In this document: positions 27,304 through 37,803 of the stretch, one piece after another
Position numbering within the stretch: the first letter of the stretch is position 1
Layout: each line of letters opens with the position of its first letter
From: an uncultured Burkholderiales bacterium
GTDB lineage: Bacteria > Pseudomonadota > Gammaproteobacteria > Burkholderiales > Burkholderiaceae_C
Reading direction: 5' to 3'
Assembly (NCBI GenBank): GCA_903933115.1
Contig: CAIZIT010000013.1
Location: 1-42,791, forward strand
Length of the DNA stretch: 42,791 nucleotides
Notes under the pieces: generated by a model
The model's input: only the letters and a program-made list of their open reading frames with translations
Database searches by the model: none
What the model was told of the DNA's origin: nothing
Translations under genes and position numbers: made by a program

Positions 27304-27978
27304 ATGCACTCCCCCATTATTCGAGTCGAGCATTTGAGCAAATCGGTTCCCGACCCCCAAGGCGAATTGCTCATCTTGAGTGATGTCAATTTTGAGCTCC
27401 AAGCCAAGGAGACCGCTGCGATTGTGGGTGCCTCAGGGTCTGGCAAAAGCACCTTGCTCTCCATCATGGCTGGGCTTGACCGCCCTAGCCAAGGTACGGT
27501 GTATTTGGAGGGGCAAGATTTGTTTGAATTGGATGAGGACGCCAGAGCGCATCTGCGGGCCCAAAGGATTGGCTTTGTGTTTCAAAGTTTTCAGCTCTTG
27601 GGTCATTTGACGGCTTTGGAAAATGTGATGCTGCCCCTGGAGTTGATGGGCAAGCCCCATGCCAAGCAAGCGGCCAAAGAGATGCTCGAGCGTGTGGGTT
27701 TGGCGGAGCGCACTGGACACTTCCCCAAAGTCTTGAGTGGCGGCGAACAGCAGCGAGTGGCACTGGCCAGGGCCTTTGTGGTCCAACCCGCCTTGCTCTT
27801 GGCCGATGAGCCCACGGGCAGTTTGGACCATGCAACGGGCGCACGCATCTTGTCGCTGATGCTCGAGCTCAATGAAGAGTTGGGAACCACGCTGGTCTTG
27901 GTCACCCATGACAATGCGCTGGCCAACCGCTTGGGCAGAAGGCTTCAATTGGAAGCGGGGCGAGTGGTGAGCCCATGA
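27304..27978 (+). CDS. ABC transporter ATPase, YbbA/LolD-like
   Basis: ATP-binding subunit of the MacB/LolD type. Walker A is GASGSGKST (42-50), Q-loop FVFQSFQ, signature LSGGEQQRVALARA (144-157), Walker B LLLADEPTGSLD and H-loop VLVTHD. It is 224 residues. It is divergent from tesA, as ybbA is in E. coli. The large permease partner (ybbP type) that normally follows is missing; the next gene is on the other strand. It must pair with a permease encoded elsewhere or act alone. Confidence 0.9.
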   Translation: MHSPIIRVEHLSKSVPDPQGELLILSDVNFELQAKETAAIVGASGSGKSTLLSIMAGLDRPSQGTVYLEGQDLFELDEDARAHLRAQRIGFVFQSFQLLGHLTALENVMLPLELMGKPHAKQAAKEMLERVGLAERTGHFPKVLSGGEQQRVALARAFVVQPALLLADEPTGSLDHATGARILSLMLELNEELGTTLVLVTHDNALANRLGRRLQLEAGRVVSP

Positions 27979-28028
27979 GGGCTCGTAGCCAAGCGCTTAA
28001 AGCCAAGCGTTACAGCTAACAAAGCGCT

Positions 28029-28877
28029 TTAAATTTGTACGGCAGGAATTTTCAGTGACTTGGAGCTCTTGAGGCCCAAGCGCTCGTAGCTGTTGCTTTG
28101 AAAATATTTGGAGATGGTGCTCGCGCAACCTTGCAGCAAGGCCACCGTATCTTGTGAAGAGGTGAGGGGCAAGTGTTGCACAGAGCCCACCAGGCTCAAA
28201 ATGCCAATGAGCTCGTCTTCATTTTTAAAAATAGGCGCAGACAGCACATTGATGCCGACCAAGGTCTCGTTGGGCGCGTGCTCAAAGAGTTGATCTTGAA
28301 TGACAAGGAGTCGCTTCATGATGCCTTTCTTGTCCGTCATGGCCATGGGAGAAGGGGCTTCAAGCGTCTTGTTCAAAAGGCGTTCACGTTGTGCCGAATT
28401 GGCATAAGCAAGAGCCACTCGTCCCTGAGCGGAGCAGTGCGGCAAGGGGCGGTTGCCGCGCTTGACCGAGATGCTCACATTGCCTTCGCTGCTCAGGGCA
28501 TCCGTGACCAAAGCCTCTCCATTGAAGGGAATGGCGAGTAAAGCGCTCAGGCCACAAGAGGCGCTTAAAAAGTTCATGTACGGAGCGGTGATTTTTCTGA
28601 CATCGAACTCACTGCCCGCTCGCTCGCCGAGTTGAAAGAGTTTCCAGCCCAGTCTGTACTTTTCGCTCACCTCCTCTTGGTCAATGAAGCCAAAGTATTT
28701 GAAAGAGACCAAATTGCGGTGAATGTAGGTTAATCCAAGGGATTCATGGGCCCAACTATAAATAGATCGCTGTGGGAGATAAAGTCCTATCGTTGAGATG
28801 TATTGTTTTGCAATCTGGAGCATTAAAGCTTTTGTGCTCTCATTCCTTGGACCGCTGGGTGAGTCAGCTGAGAGCAT
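28029..28877 (-). CDS. IclR-family transcriptional regulator
   Basis: The protein has a winged-helix N-terminus (about residues 15-75, ending in EKYRLGWKLFQLG, the usual junction before the effector domain) and an IclR effector domain with HCSAQGRVALAYA, as in family members. It is 282 residues. It is divergent from the Ntn hydrolase gene, 107 bp apart, so it probably controls that gene and the deacetylase beyond it. The effector is unknown. The 3' end faces the ABC ATPase gene with 50 bp between the stops. Confidence 0.85.
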   Translation of the reverse strand: MLSADSPSGPRNESTKALMLQIAKQYISTIGLYLPQRSIYSWAHESLGLTYIHRNLVSFKYFGFIDQEEVSEKYRLGWKLFQLGERAGSEFDVRKITAPYMNFLSASCGLSALLAIPFNGEALVTDALSSEGNVSISVKRGNRPLPHCSAQGRVALAYANSAQRERLLNKTLEAPSPMAMTDKKGIMKRLLVIQDQLFEHAPNETLVGINVLSAPIFKNEDELIGILSLVGSVQHLPLTSSQDTVALLQGCASTISKYFQSNSYERLGLKSSKSLKIPAVQI

Positions 28878-28891
28878 GGATGAGAAGGCTT

Positions 28892-28912
28892 AGGGGCTTT
28901 TGCCCTTTTTTG
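28892..28912 (+). terminator. Terminator-like hairpin in the IclR-hydrolase gap
   Basis: AGGGGCTTTTGCCCT forms a GGGC/GCCC stem with a TTTT loop and two flanking weak pairs, followed by six T residues. It lies upstream of the plus-strand hydrolase gene and antisense to the iclR leader, where no plus-strand gene ends. It could be an attenuator of the hydrolase transcript. Confidence 0.4.
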
Positions 28913-28984
28913 GTGTGTTTTTGAGCCCCAACTCGAATTTGATATGGTCTGCTAATTGCTTGGTGTTGGAGTGAAAGTGGCGAA

Positions 28985-30634
28985 ATGACAATGAAAAGAA
29001 CCCATGGAAAAGAAAATGACAACATGAAGAGCCCATCCACGATGAGTCCTTGTGGCATGGTCACCAGTCCCAGCGCAATATCGAGTGAAATTGGTGCAGC
29101 ATTTTTGAAGTCGGGCGGCAACGCTGTTGAAGCGGCCATTGCTGTAGCGCTCTCACTGGGGGTGACCTACCCCCATTTTTGTGGTCTTGGGGGGGATGCG
29201 TTCTTGTTGATTGCCCATCCCGGTGACCCCGTCCTCTCCATCTCAGGCATTGGTCAAGCGGCCATGGACACGGCACGCTACAAGGGCTCGATCCCTCAGC
29301 GAGGTCCATCGTCCATGCTGACCACGGCCGGCGCTTTGAGTGCGTTTGAGCAAGCGTTTGAATACAGTCGCCGTCAGCTCAACGGTCAAAAAACTTGGCA
29401 ATCGCTTTTTGATCCTTCGATCTCCTTGGCCAAGGAGGGTTTTGAGGTTTCAGAGTCGGAGCGATTTTGGCTCAGGTTTCGTCAACAGGAAAGCGCCAGC
29501 ATGCCTGATGTCTTTCGTTATTTTGCTCCTGAAGGGCTTGACGCCCTAGCGTCTCAGCAAAGGGTTCATCGCCCTGCCTTGGCTCAAACCTTGGCTCGTG
29601 TGGGCCGCTTCGGTGCAAAGGATTTTTACCATGGGGACTTGGCCCAAGAGTTGGCTGCACACTTTCAAGCGGTGGGCTCACCCTTGAGCGTGACAGATTT
29701 GGCCCAGACACGCGCCCGGGTCGAGCCCGCCATTCATGTGCGCTACAGGCAAGGCACTTTATACGCGCATCCTCCTCCCACGCAAGGGGTCACGACGCTC
29801 GAGATCATGGGTATTTTGAATCAATTTGATTTGAAGTCATTGAAGGAGGGCAGTGCCGACCATTACCACCTCATGGTTGAAGCCATCAAGCAAGCCTTCA
29901 TGGACCGAAACCGCTTTGTGTCAGATCCTGAGTGGGCCCCTGTGCCCGTGGATCAAATGCTCAGTGACGATCACCTCAAAGCCCGCGCCCAAAGCATTGA
30001 TCTGGGGCATGCACTCGATTGGCCCCAAGTCTTTCAACAAGGAGACACGGTCTTTGTGGGGGTAGAGGATGCTTCAGGTGTCAGCGTCTCGTTGCTGGCC
30101 ACGGTCTATTACGACTGGGGCAGTGGTGTGGTGCTGGGAGACAGCGGACTCCTTTGGCACAACCGTGGAGCTGCATTTTCATTGAACGCCCAGCACCCCA
30201 ATGTTTTAAAGCCAGGCAAGCGACCCTTTCACACCCTCAATCCAGGACTTTATTTGAAAGACAACGGAGAAAAGATCATCTACGGCACGCAAGGTGCCGA
30301 TGGGCAACCCCAGACCTTGGCCCAGATTTTGACGCGAATGATCGATTTCAAAATGCTCCCCCATGATGCCTTATCTGCACCAAGATTTTTATTGGGCAAG
30401 ACTTTTTCAAGCTCAACAGAGAGTTTGAAGATCGAGCAAAATGTTGGTGCTCAAGTTCTTGAGGAGCTCAAAGCAAAGGGACACCTTTTGGAGACCTTGA
30501 CGCCACAAAACCCCTTGATGGGGCATCCAGGTTCAATCGTTGTACAAGAAAATGCCTCGCTCAGTGGCGCCCACGACCCCAGAAGTGATGGCCTGGCCAT
30601 TCGAGTTGAATGCACCCCCAAAGAGTGTCCATAG
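28985..30634 (+). CDS. Oxamate amidohydrolase/gamma-glutamyltransferase-like Ntn hydrolase
   Basis: Self-processing N-terminal-nucleophile amidohydrolase. The first part has GGT-type KSGGNAVEAAIAVALSLGVT and CGLGGDAFLL. The predicted cleavage is before T355 in GDTVFVGVEDASG, giving a small subunit with DWGSGVVLGDSGLLWHNRG, KRPFHTLNPGLYL and GQPQTLAQ. These resemble, from memory, HpxW (oxamate amidohydrolase) more than true gamma-glutamyltransferases, whose nucleophile is followed by THxSVVD. No signal peptide is seen, which fits a cytosolic amidohydrolase. It has 549 residues from the ATG at 28985 (GGAG 13 nt upstream). It is divergent from iclR and followed by a deacetylase-like gene. Confidence 0.78.
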   Translation: MTMKRTHGKENDNMKSPSTMSPCGMVTSPSAISSEIGAAFLKSGGNAVEAAIAVALSLGVTYPHFCGLGGDAFLLIAHPGDPVLSISGIGQAAMDTARYKGSIPQRGPSSMLTTAGALSAFEQAFEYSRRQLNGQKTWQSLFDPSISLAKEGFEVSESERFWLRFRQQESASMPDVFRYFAPEGLDALASQQRVHRPALAQTLARVGRFGAKDFYHGDLAQELAAHFQAVGSPLSVTDLAQTRARVEPAIHVRYRQGTLYAHPPPTQGVTTLEIMGILNQFDLKSLKEGSADHYHLMVEAIKQAFMDRNRFVSDPEWAPVPVDQMLSDDHLKARAQSIDLGHALDWPQVFQQGDTVFVGVEDASGVSVSLLATVYYDWGSGVVLGDSGLLWHNRGAAFSLNAQHPNVLKPGKRPFHTLNPGLYLKDNGEKIIYGTQGADGQPQTLAQILTRMIDFKMLPHDALSAPRFLLGKTFSSSTESLKIEQNVGAQVLEELKAKGHLLETLTPQNPLMGHPGSIVVQENASLSGAHDPRSDGLAIRVECTPKECP

Positions 30635-30654
30635 AAGGACAAGTGAAGATGTCT

Positions 30655-30678
30655 GGTATTGGTATTGGTATTGGTATT
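30655..30678 (+). repeat. Four tandem ggtatt hexamers
   Basis: ggtatt occurs four times in the 173-bp gap between the Ntn hydrolase and deacetylase genes. It is a simple microsatellite, 20 bases after the stop. Confidence 0.8.
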
Positions 30679-30807
30679 GGAGCGCGTTATTTTTTAAAGC
30701 TTTTGGCGATCAGCTGATCAGCGTTCAGAGATGAGTGCCTATGGATCTGATTTTGAATGTGAAGTGTTGAGATCTGCCCCCCATGGATCACGTGTTCAGG
30801 AGATGAG

Positions 30808-31722
30808 ATGAAAACTTATAAGCCCACCAGCGTCACCGATTTGAGTGCGCGCTACCCCTACAGTGCCATTGTGAACCGAGCTGATTTTTTGTGGCCACAG
30901 GACAAGAGACTCGCGGTCTATTTGGGGTTCAATATGGAGCATTTCTCATTTGGTGAGGGCTTGGGTGCCAACCTGGGGCCTGTCTCAAAGCAACCCGATG
31001 TGCTCAACTACATGTGGCGCGATTACGGCAACAGGGTAGGGGTTTGGCGCTGCTTGGACCTTTTTGATCAGTTGAACATGCCCACAGGCGCTTTGATCAA
31101 CACCGCCTTGTACGATTATTGTCCAGAGGTGATCCAAGCCTTTGTGCAAAGAGGAGACGAGTTGATTGGTCACGGGCATACCAATTCGGAGCGTCAGTCA
31201 GACATGTCCACCCTTGATGAGCTCGATCTCTTGAAGTATTGCAAATCCAGGATCCAGCAAGAATCTCAGCAAAACGTCACGGGGTGGTTGTCTCCATGGA
31301 TCTCTGAATCGATACAAACGCCCGACTTGTTGTCTGAGGCAGGCTACAAGTACACCTTGAATTGGTGCCTGGATGACCAACCCCTTTTGGTCAAAACCCT
31401 CCACGCTGAACCACTTTGGTCCATCCCTTATCCACAAGAGCTCAACGACATCCCCATGATTGTTCACCGACAAATGGACGCCAAGGATTTCGCGCAAATG
31501 ATCATCGATCAGTTCGATGAGATGATGGAGCAAACACAGAATGTCAAAAATCCACAGTCCTTGGTGATGGGCATCGCTCTTCATCCCTACATCGTGGGGC
31601 AACCCTATCGACTGAGGCATTTAAGACGAGCCTTAAAGCACATTGTCTCCTTTAGGCAAGACATCTGGCTCACCACCCCCGGGCAAATTCACCAGCACAT
31701 GAGGTCTTTGAGTCCTCAGTGA
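30808..31722 (+). CDS. Polysaccharide-deacetylase (NodB/PuuE)-like hydrolase
   Basis: A 304-residue CE4/NodB-fold hydrolase. FNMEHFSFGEG (41-51) takes the place of the first NodB motif, and ELIGHGHTNSERQ (H122, H124) the second. GWLSPWISESIQTPDLLSEAGYKYTLNW is the third. There is no signal peptide, so it is probably cytosolic and not a wall deacetylase. Its nearest functional analogy is the PuuE-type allantoinase or other amide hydrolases of this fold. A perfect AGGAG lies 5 nt before the ATG. Its place after an oxamate-amidohydrolase-like gene supports a joint role in ureide or amide breakdown; the substrate is inferred, not shown. Confidence 0.8.
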   Translation: MKTYKPTSVTDLSARYPYSAIVNRADFLWPQDKRLAVYLGFNMEHFSFGEGLGANLGPVSKQPDVLNYMWRDYGNRVGVWRCLDLFDQLNMPTGALINTALYDYCPEVIQAFVQRGDELIGHGHTNSERQSDMSTLDELDLLKYCKSRIQQESQQNVTGWLSPWISESIQTPDLLSEAGYKYTLNWCLDDQPLLVKTLHAEPLWSIPYPQELNDIPMIVHRQMDAKDFAQMIIDQFDEMMEQTQNVKNPQSLVMGIALHPYIVGQPYRLRHLRRALKHIVSFRQDIWLTTPGQIHQHMRSLSPQ

Positions 31723-31792
31723 GGCCTATGGCAATCCTTATTTTGTGTTGATGGGGGGTCAAAGTCCAAGCGATATCTGTCATACTTCAGGG

Positions 31793-32545
31793 ATGAATTC
31801 AAATACAGCCAAAGTGATTTATGGTTTCCACGCCGTGGGCGTTCGGGTCAAGACCGCCCCAGATTCCATCATCGAGATCTATATCGAGCCCACCCGGCGA
31901 GATGCTCGCATGCGAGGGTTTTTAGAAAAAGCCAAAGAAGCCAACGTCCGCTTGATTGAAGCCGATGGCCTTCGACTCTCCAAGCTTTGTGGTCAACTGG
32001 GTCACCAAGGCGTTGTGGCCAGGGTCAATCCTTTGGCTCAACAGCACTCACTGGACGATTTGTTGGATCAACTGCCCAGTGACGTTCCTCCCCTGTTGCT
32101 GGTTTTGGACGGCGTGACCGATCCGCACAACTTGGGTGCTTGTCTGCGCGTTGCCGATGGCGCCGGCGCCCATGCCATCATTGCACCCAAAGACCACGCG
32201 GTGGGGATCAATGCCACCGTGGCCAAAGTGGCCAGCGGTGCCGCTGAAACAGTCCCTTATTTCATGGTCACCAATTTGGCGAGAACTTTGAATGAGCTCA
32301 AAGAGCGTAACATTTGGATCGTGGGCGCCAGCGATGAAGCGCCCAAGACCCTTTACCAATCCGATTTGAAGGGACCCCTTGCTTGGGTCTTGGGCGCAGA
32401 GGGCTCGGGGCTCAGACAATTGACCAAAAAAACATGCGATCTCTTGGTCTCGGTGCCGATGATGGGGGCCGTTGAGAGTTTGAACGTCTCTGTGGCCTCT
32501 GGCATTTGTTTGTACGAGTCCTTGAGACAGCGCTCAAGCCTGTAG
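31793..32545 (+). CDS. rlmB: 23S rRNA (Gm2251) 2'-O-methyltransferase RlmB
   Basis: SPOUT-class enzyme that methylates G2251 in the ribosomal P loop. An N-terminal L30e-like substrate-binding domain (YGFHAVGVRV, FLEKAKEANVRL) is followed by the knotted SPOUT domain with LDGVTDPHNLGACLRVADGAGAHAII, WVLGAEGSGLR and VPMMGAVESLNVSVASGICLYE. It is 250 residues from the ATG at 31793, with a possible extended -10 TGTCATACT close upstream. The rnr gene commonly found before rlmB is absent. The 3' end overlaps the convergent transporter gene by 12 bp. Confidence 0.95.
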   Translation: MNSNTAKVIYGFHAVGVRVKTAPDSIIEIYIEPTRRDARMRGFLEKAKEANVRLIEADGLRLSKLCGQLGHQGVVARVNPLAQQHSLDDLLDQLPSDVPPLLLVLDGVTDPHNLGACLRVADGAGAHAIIAPKDHAVGINATVAKVASGAAETVPYFMVTNLARTLNELKERNIWIVGASDEAPKTLYQSDLKGPLAWVLGAEGSGLRQLTKKTCDLLVSVPMMGAVESLNVSVASGICLYESLRQRSSL

Positions 32546-33130
32546 CCAACCCAGTCCACCCAGCAAGGCGCCACTGCCAATCAAAATCAACAGGTGTATT
32601 TTGGTCTTCCAGACCAAAACAGCACTCACCAAGGTCAAGAGCCAAAGGGGCCAATCGCTTTGTGGGTGGTTGTTGTGAATGTTCAGCACGTAGCCTGCTG
32701 AAAGCAGCAAGCCCACCACAATGGGGGCCAAGCCCGCCTTGAAGGACCTCACGATGCTCAAGTCTTTGTGCTTGTGTGCCAATTTGGTGATGAAGAGTGT
32801 CAAGATGCCCGATGGAATCAACATGCCGATCAATGCGGTGTAAGCGGCCATCATGCCAAAGGCCCAAGCTTGCCAGCCTGCTTGTACGCCTCCACTGGCC
32901 CCCAGCCCCACATTCATGCCCATCACGGCCACAAAGAGCACATTGGGCCCTGGTGCAGCCTGGGCAACGGTGATGGAGCTTGCAAAGGTGGCATCGCTCA
33001 GCCAGTGGTGCTCATCGACCAAAAAGCGGTGCATCTCTGGAGCGGCGCTGATGGCGCCACCCACGGCCAAGAGAGAGGCGGCAAAGAAGTTGATGAACAA
33101 GGAGAACCAGTCAAGAAGGGTCAGGGTCAT
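32534..33130 (-). CDS. Chromate transporter-family membrane protein, half-size (second of pair)
   Basis: CHR-domain membrane protein of 198 residues with about six hydrophobic segments. The motif VAQAAPGPNVLFVAVMG matches the conserved ChrA APGP signature. Short-chain CHR proteins usually work as a pair of separate halves with opposite topology, and the next gene on this strand is the other half. Substrate may be chromate or another anion; it is not determined here. It is 92 bp downstream of its partner and ends 12 bp inside rlmB. Confidence 0.88.
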   Translation of the reverse strand: MTLTLLDWFSLFINFFAASLLAVGGAISAAPEMHRFLVDEHHWLSDATFASSITVAQAAPGPNVLFVAVMGMNVGLGASGGVQAGWQAWAFGMMAAYTALIGMLIPSGILTLFITKLAHKHKDLSIVRSFKAGLAPIVVGLLLSAGYVLNIHNNHPQSDWPLWLLTLVSAVLVWKTKIHLLILIGSGALLGGLGWLQA

Positions 33131-33222
33131 GGTGCACAGCTGTTGATAGCGTTAAAAATGGAAATGGCGTCAAAGGTGTTCATCGGTCAAAGAGCACTCT
33201 GCCAAAGTTCAGATGCGTGTTT

Positions 33223-33822
33223 TCAAGTGTTTTGTCCTTGGCTTTTTTCTATTTGTGCTCTTTTGAGTTGCTGGTTGGCAAGATAGGTACAGGCGCCTCC
33301 CATGACCATCAAAATCCAAACGGTGGGCACTTTAAAGACATTCAGCAAGACAAACGTAGCGCCCACCACCCCTAAGCACACCGCAAAGCCCAAGGGGTTT
33401 TTCTTCAAAGCGGGTATCAACTTCAAGCCCGTGGCCATGATGAGTCCAGCCACCACGGCATTCATGCCCCTTAATGCGTTTTGAGTGATGGGGTTGTCCG
33501 CCACACTGCCATAGAGCAGTGCCAAGGTCAAAACGACCATGCTGGGGATCAACATGAGGCCTGCTGAGGCGGTCATGGCTCCAGAAAGTCCAAAATGACG
33601 CTGGCCAATCATCAGCCCCAAATTGATCACATTGGGGCCCGGCAAGACTTGCGCAATGGACCAGTCCTCCACGAACTCCTCGTTGGTGAGCCATTGTTTC
33701 TTTTCAACCAACTCCCTTTGAACGACGGTGAGAACGCCACCAAAACCTTGAAGCGCCAATTTGGTGAAGGACCAAAAAAGGTCCCAATGGCTTTGCGGGC
33801 CGCGGTGAAGGGGTTGGGTCAT
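33223..33822 (-). CDS. Chromate transporter-family membrane protein, half-size (first of pair)
   Basis: CHR-domain membrane protein of 199 residues. FGGVLTVVQRELVEKKQWLTNEEFVEDWSIAQVLPGPNVINLGL contains the ChrA hallmarks FGG and LPGPN, here spread over residues about 25-70. Hydrophobic segments follow to the C-terminus. The ATG at 33822 begins the recognisable domain; the frame is open upstream to 33996, but that part is not family-like. No strong Shine-Dalgarno site is seen. It is probably transcribed with the second half. No chrB regulator is next to it. Confidence 0.87.
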   Translation of the reverse strand: MTQPLHRGPQSHWDLFWSFTKLALQGFGGVLTVVQRELVEKKQWLTNEEFVEDWSIAQVLPGPNVINLGLMIGQRHFGLSGAMTASAGLMLIPSMVVLTLALLYGSVADNPITQNALRGMNAVVAGLIMATGLKLIPALKKNPLGFAVCLGVVGATFVLLNVFKVPTVWILMVMGGACTYLANQQLKRAQIEKSQGQNT

Positions 33823-34164
33823 GGTGCTGGCGTACTGAACGGTCGAATGAGAAAACGAAATCGGCGGACAAAACGTGAGCTGCACACCTCTTAAAAAAAA
33901 TGCGCTAGAGATGGTTCTTGGGTCCGCTTGAAGACCCTGTGCTTGGTGCGACGTGATCCATGCATTTAAAGCGCACTTGAACACACCTGAATACATCCAA
34001 ACGTCAGGCCTCTAAAAAGGATCATTTTAGTTGTAAATGCCTGGCGTTCGATGTGCCTTTTGCATGGGGGATTACCTAGGTTGGCTTGGGGGTTGAGGTT
34101 TGCAGCGTTGGAGGCTTTGATCTGAGTGTGCTCTAAGTATTCAGGCCTGCTGAGTTTTCAAGGT

Positions 34165-34227
34165 CCCTTTGAGAGCACTTTGGCACCCCTTTGAGACCAC
34201 TTTGGCACCAATTTGGCACCCCTTTGA
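34165..34227 (+). repeat. 22-bp tandem repeat upstream of ygiQ
   Basis: The unit ccctttgaga(g/c)cactttggcac occurs twice exactly in tandem (34165-34186 and 34187-34208; 21 of 22 identical). A partial third copy tttggcacccctttga ends near 34227. Confidence 0.8.
34203..34218 (+). promoter_or_regulatory. Possible sigma-54 (-24/-12) element upstream of ygiQ
   Basis: TGGCACCAATTTGGCA has TGGCAC at the -24 region and GC at the -12 position with correct spacing, against the consensus TGGCACGNNNNTTGC; one position (T to G) in the -12 block differs. The start would be near 34229, about 80 bp before the ygiQ ATG. It arose within a tandem repeat, so chance is possible. Confidence 0.35.
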
Positions 34228-34311
34228 ATGCAAAGACATTGGATTTGTGTTGACAAATGTGCCCCATTCGACAGATCTTGGCGCTAGGCACTACACTTGA
34301 GGGTATCTACC

Positions 34312-36828
<2,517 letters not shown>

Positions 36829-36829
36829 T

Positions 36830-36864
36830 GAGACGCTCAAAGTCAGCAGGGGATTGAGCGTTTC
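36830..36864 (+). terminator. Hairpin just after ygiQ
   Basis: GAGACGCTCAA (36830-36840) pairs with TTGAGCGTTTC (36854-36864) with one G-U pair, one base after the ygiQ stop. Only a short T-run is present, so it may act together with the next element. Confidence 0.5.
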
Positions 36865-36867
36865 AAG

Positions 36868-36931
36868 CCATCATGCTTTCATGCTTTCACCCTTAGAGGT
36901 GTAGCCAGGGTGATCCAGCGATGATGGTTTT
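36868..36931 (+). terminator. Second terminator-like structure between ygiQ and tonB
   Basis: CCATCAT (36868-36874) pairs with ATGATGG (36921-36927), enclosing CACCCT/AGGGTG (36888-36893 and 36907-36912), and is followed by TTTT. A plus-strand terminator for ygiQ is the simplest reading. Confidence 0.5.
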
Positions 36932-37033
36932 CTAGGCTCTAAGTACGTTTTTGCGATGCGTTCAGCACGCTCATCTCAAGGGCCTGTCTAAGATCGGCTT
37001 TTGAGGATTGCTTGTCTAAGATTGCCCGTTGGC

Positions 37034-37744
37034 TCAGTTGGCCTTGGGTTTGAACTCAATCCAAATTTCATAAGTGATGGGCTTGTCCCTCAAGTCTGCA
37101 GGGGGAGAGGGGAACACCGCTTTCAAAACAGCTTGAAGCGCAGCCCGATCGATGATGCCAATGGTGCTGCTTGTAACAATTTTCGCTTCGGTGGCTGTGG
37201 TGTTGGTCAGCACAAATCCCACACGCGTTTTGCCCGTGAGGCCCATTTCTTGAGCCGCCATGGGGTAGTAAAAAGCTGCTTGAACAGCCGCTTGAACCTT
37301 GGCCTTGAACTCGTCACTAGGACCCAAAGCCTTCGAGACCATCGGTACAGGCGTGGGTGTGGGGGTGGGTGCGGTAAAAGCATTCGGTGCTTCAACCACG
37401 GGAGGGGCCACTTGTGGGCTGGGTGCCACGGGGGTCGGGGGCGGCTGCAGCGCTTTAAGGGGTTTGGGTTCGATCTTGGGCTTGGGTGGCTCAGGTTTTT
37501 TGATCACTTCCTTCACCGGCTCTGACTTGGGCACATCCATGATTTCGATGGGCAAAGCGGTGAAGGTCGGGGCCACTTGCTTCAAGACCAAGTAGAGGGC
37601 AATTGCCGCCACACCGATGAGCTCAATGGTGAAGGCCATACCCAAGGAGGACCAGAGCGTTTTCTTCTGGGGTGCTTGGTATGCAAAGACGGGCGAGGGA
37701 TAAGCCGTTTGGAGATTTTGCATAGAGAGGTTTCTGGCATTCAT
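37034..37744 (-). CDS. tonB: Energy transducer TonB
   Basis: Links the inner-membrane proton gradient to outer-membrane TonB-dependent receptors. A short cytosolic N-terminus precedes one membrane segment (about 36-56, MAFTIELIGVAAIALYLVLKQ). A long Pro/Lys/Glu-rich periplasmic spacer (about 68-135, PKSEPVKEVIKKPEPPKPK) follows, then the TonB C-terminal domain (YYPMAAQEMGLTGKTRVGFVL, ending EIWIEFKPKAN). It is 236 residues. It is last in a receptor-exbB-exbD-tonB series, which suggests a transducer dedicated to that receptor. Confidence 0.95.
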   Translation of the reverse strand: MNARNLSMQNLQTAYPSPVFAYQAPQKKTLWSSLGMAFTIELIGVAAIALYLVLKQVAPTFTALPIEIMDVPKSEPVKEVIKKPEPPKPKIEPKPLKALQPPPTPVAPSPQVAPPVVEAPNAFTAPTPTPTPVPMVSKALGPSDEFKAKVQAAVQAAFYYPMAAQEMGLTGKTRVGFVLTNTTATEAKIVTSSTIGIIDRAALQAVLKAVFPSPPADLRDKPITYEIWIEFKPKAN

Positions 37745-37803
37745 AGATTCATCAAAGTGGGCTGGGCTTAAAGGGTCAATGGAGTCTGGCGAGCAAGCTG
37801 ACT

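Larger units (their letters stand above)
33823..34311. other. Divergent gap between the ChrA-type pair and ygiQ
   Basis: 489 bp without a supported gene. It carries a 22-bp tandem repeat (34165-34208) with a third partial copy, a sigma-54-like site at 34203, and an exact TTGACA at 34250-34255 with only poor -10 matches. No regulator gene or RNA was recognised. Confidence 0.5.
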
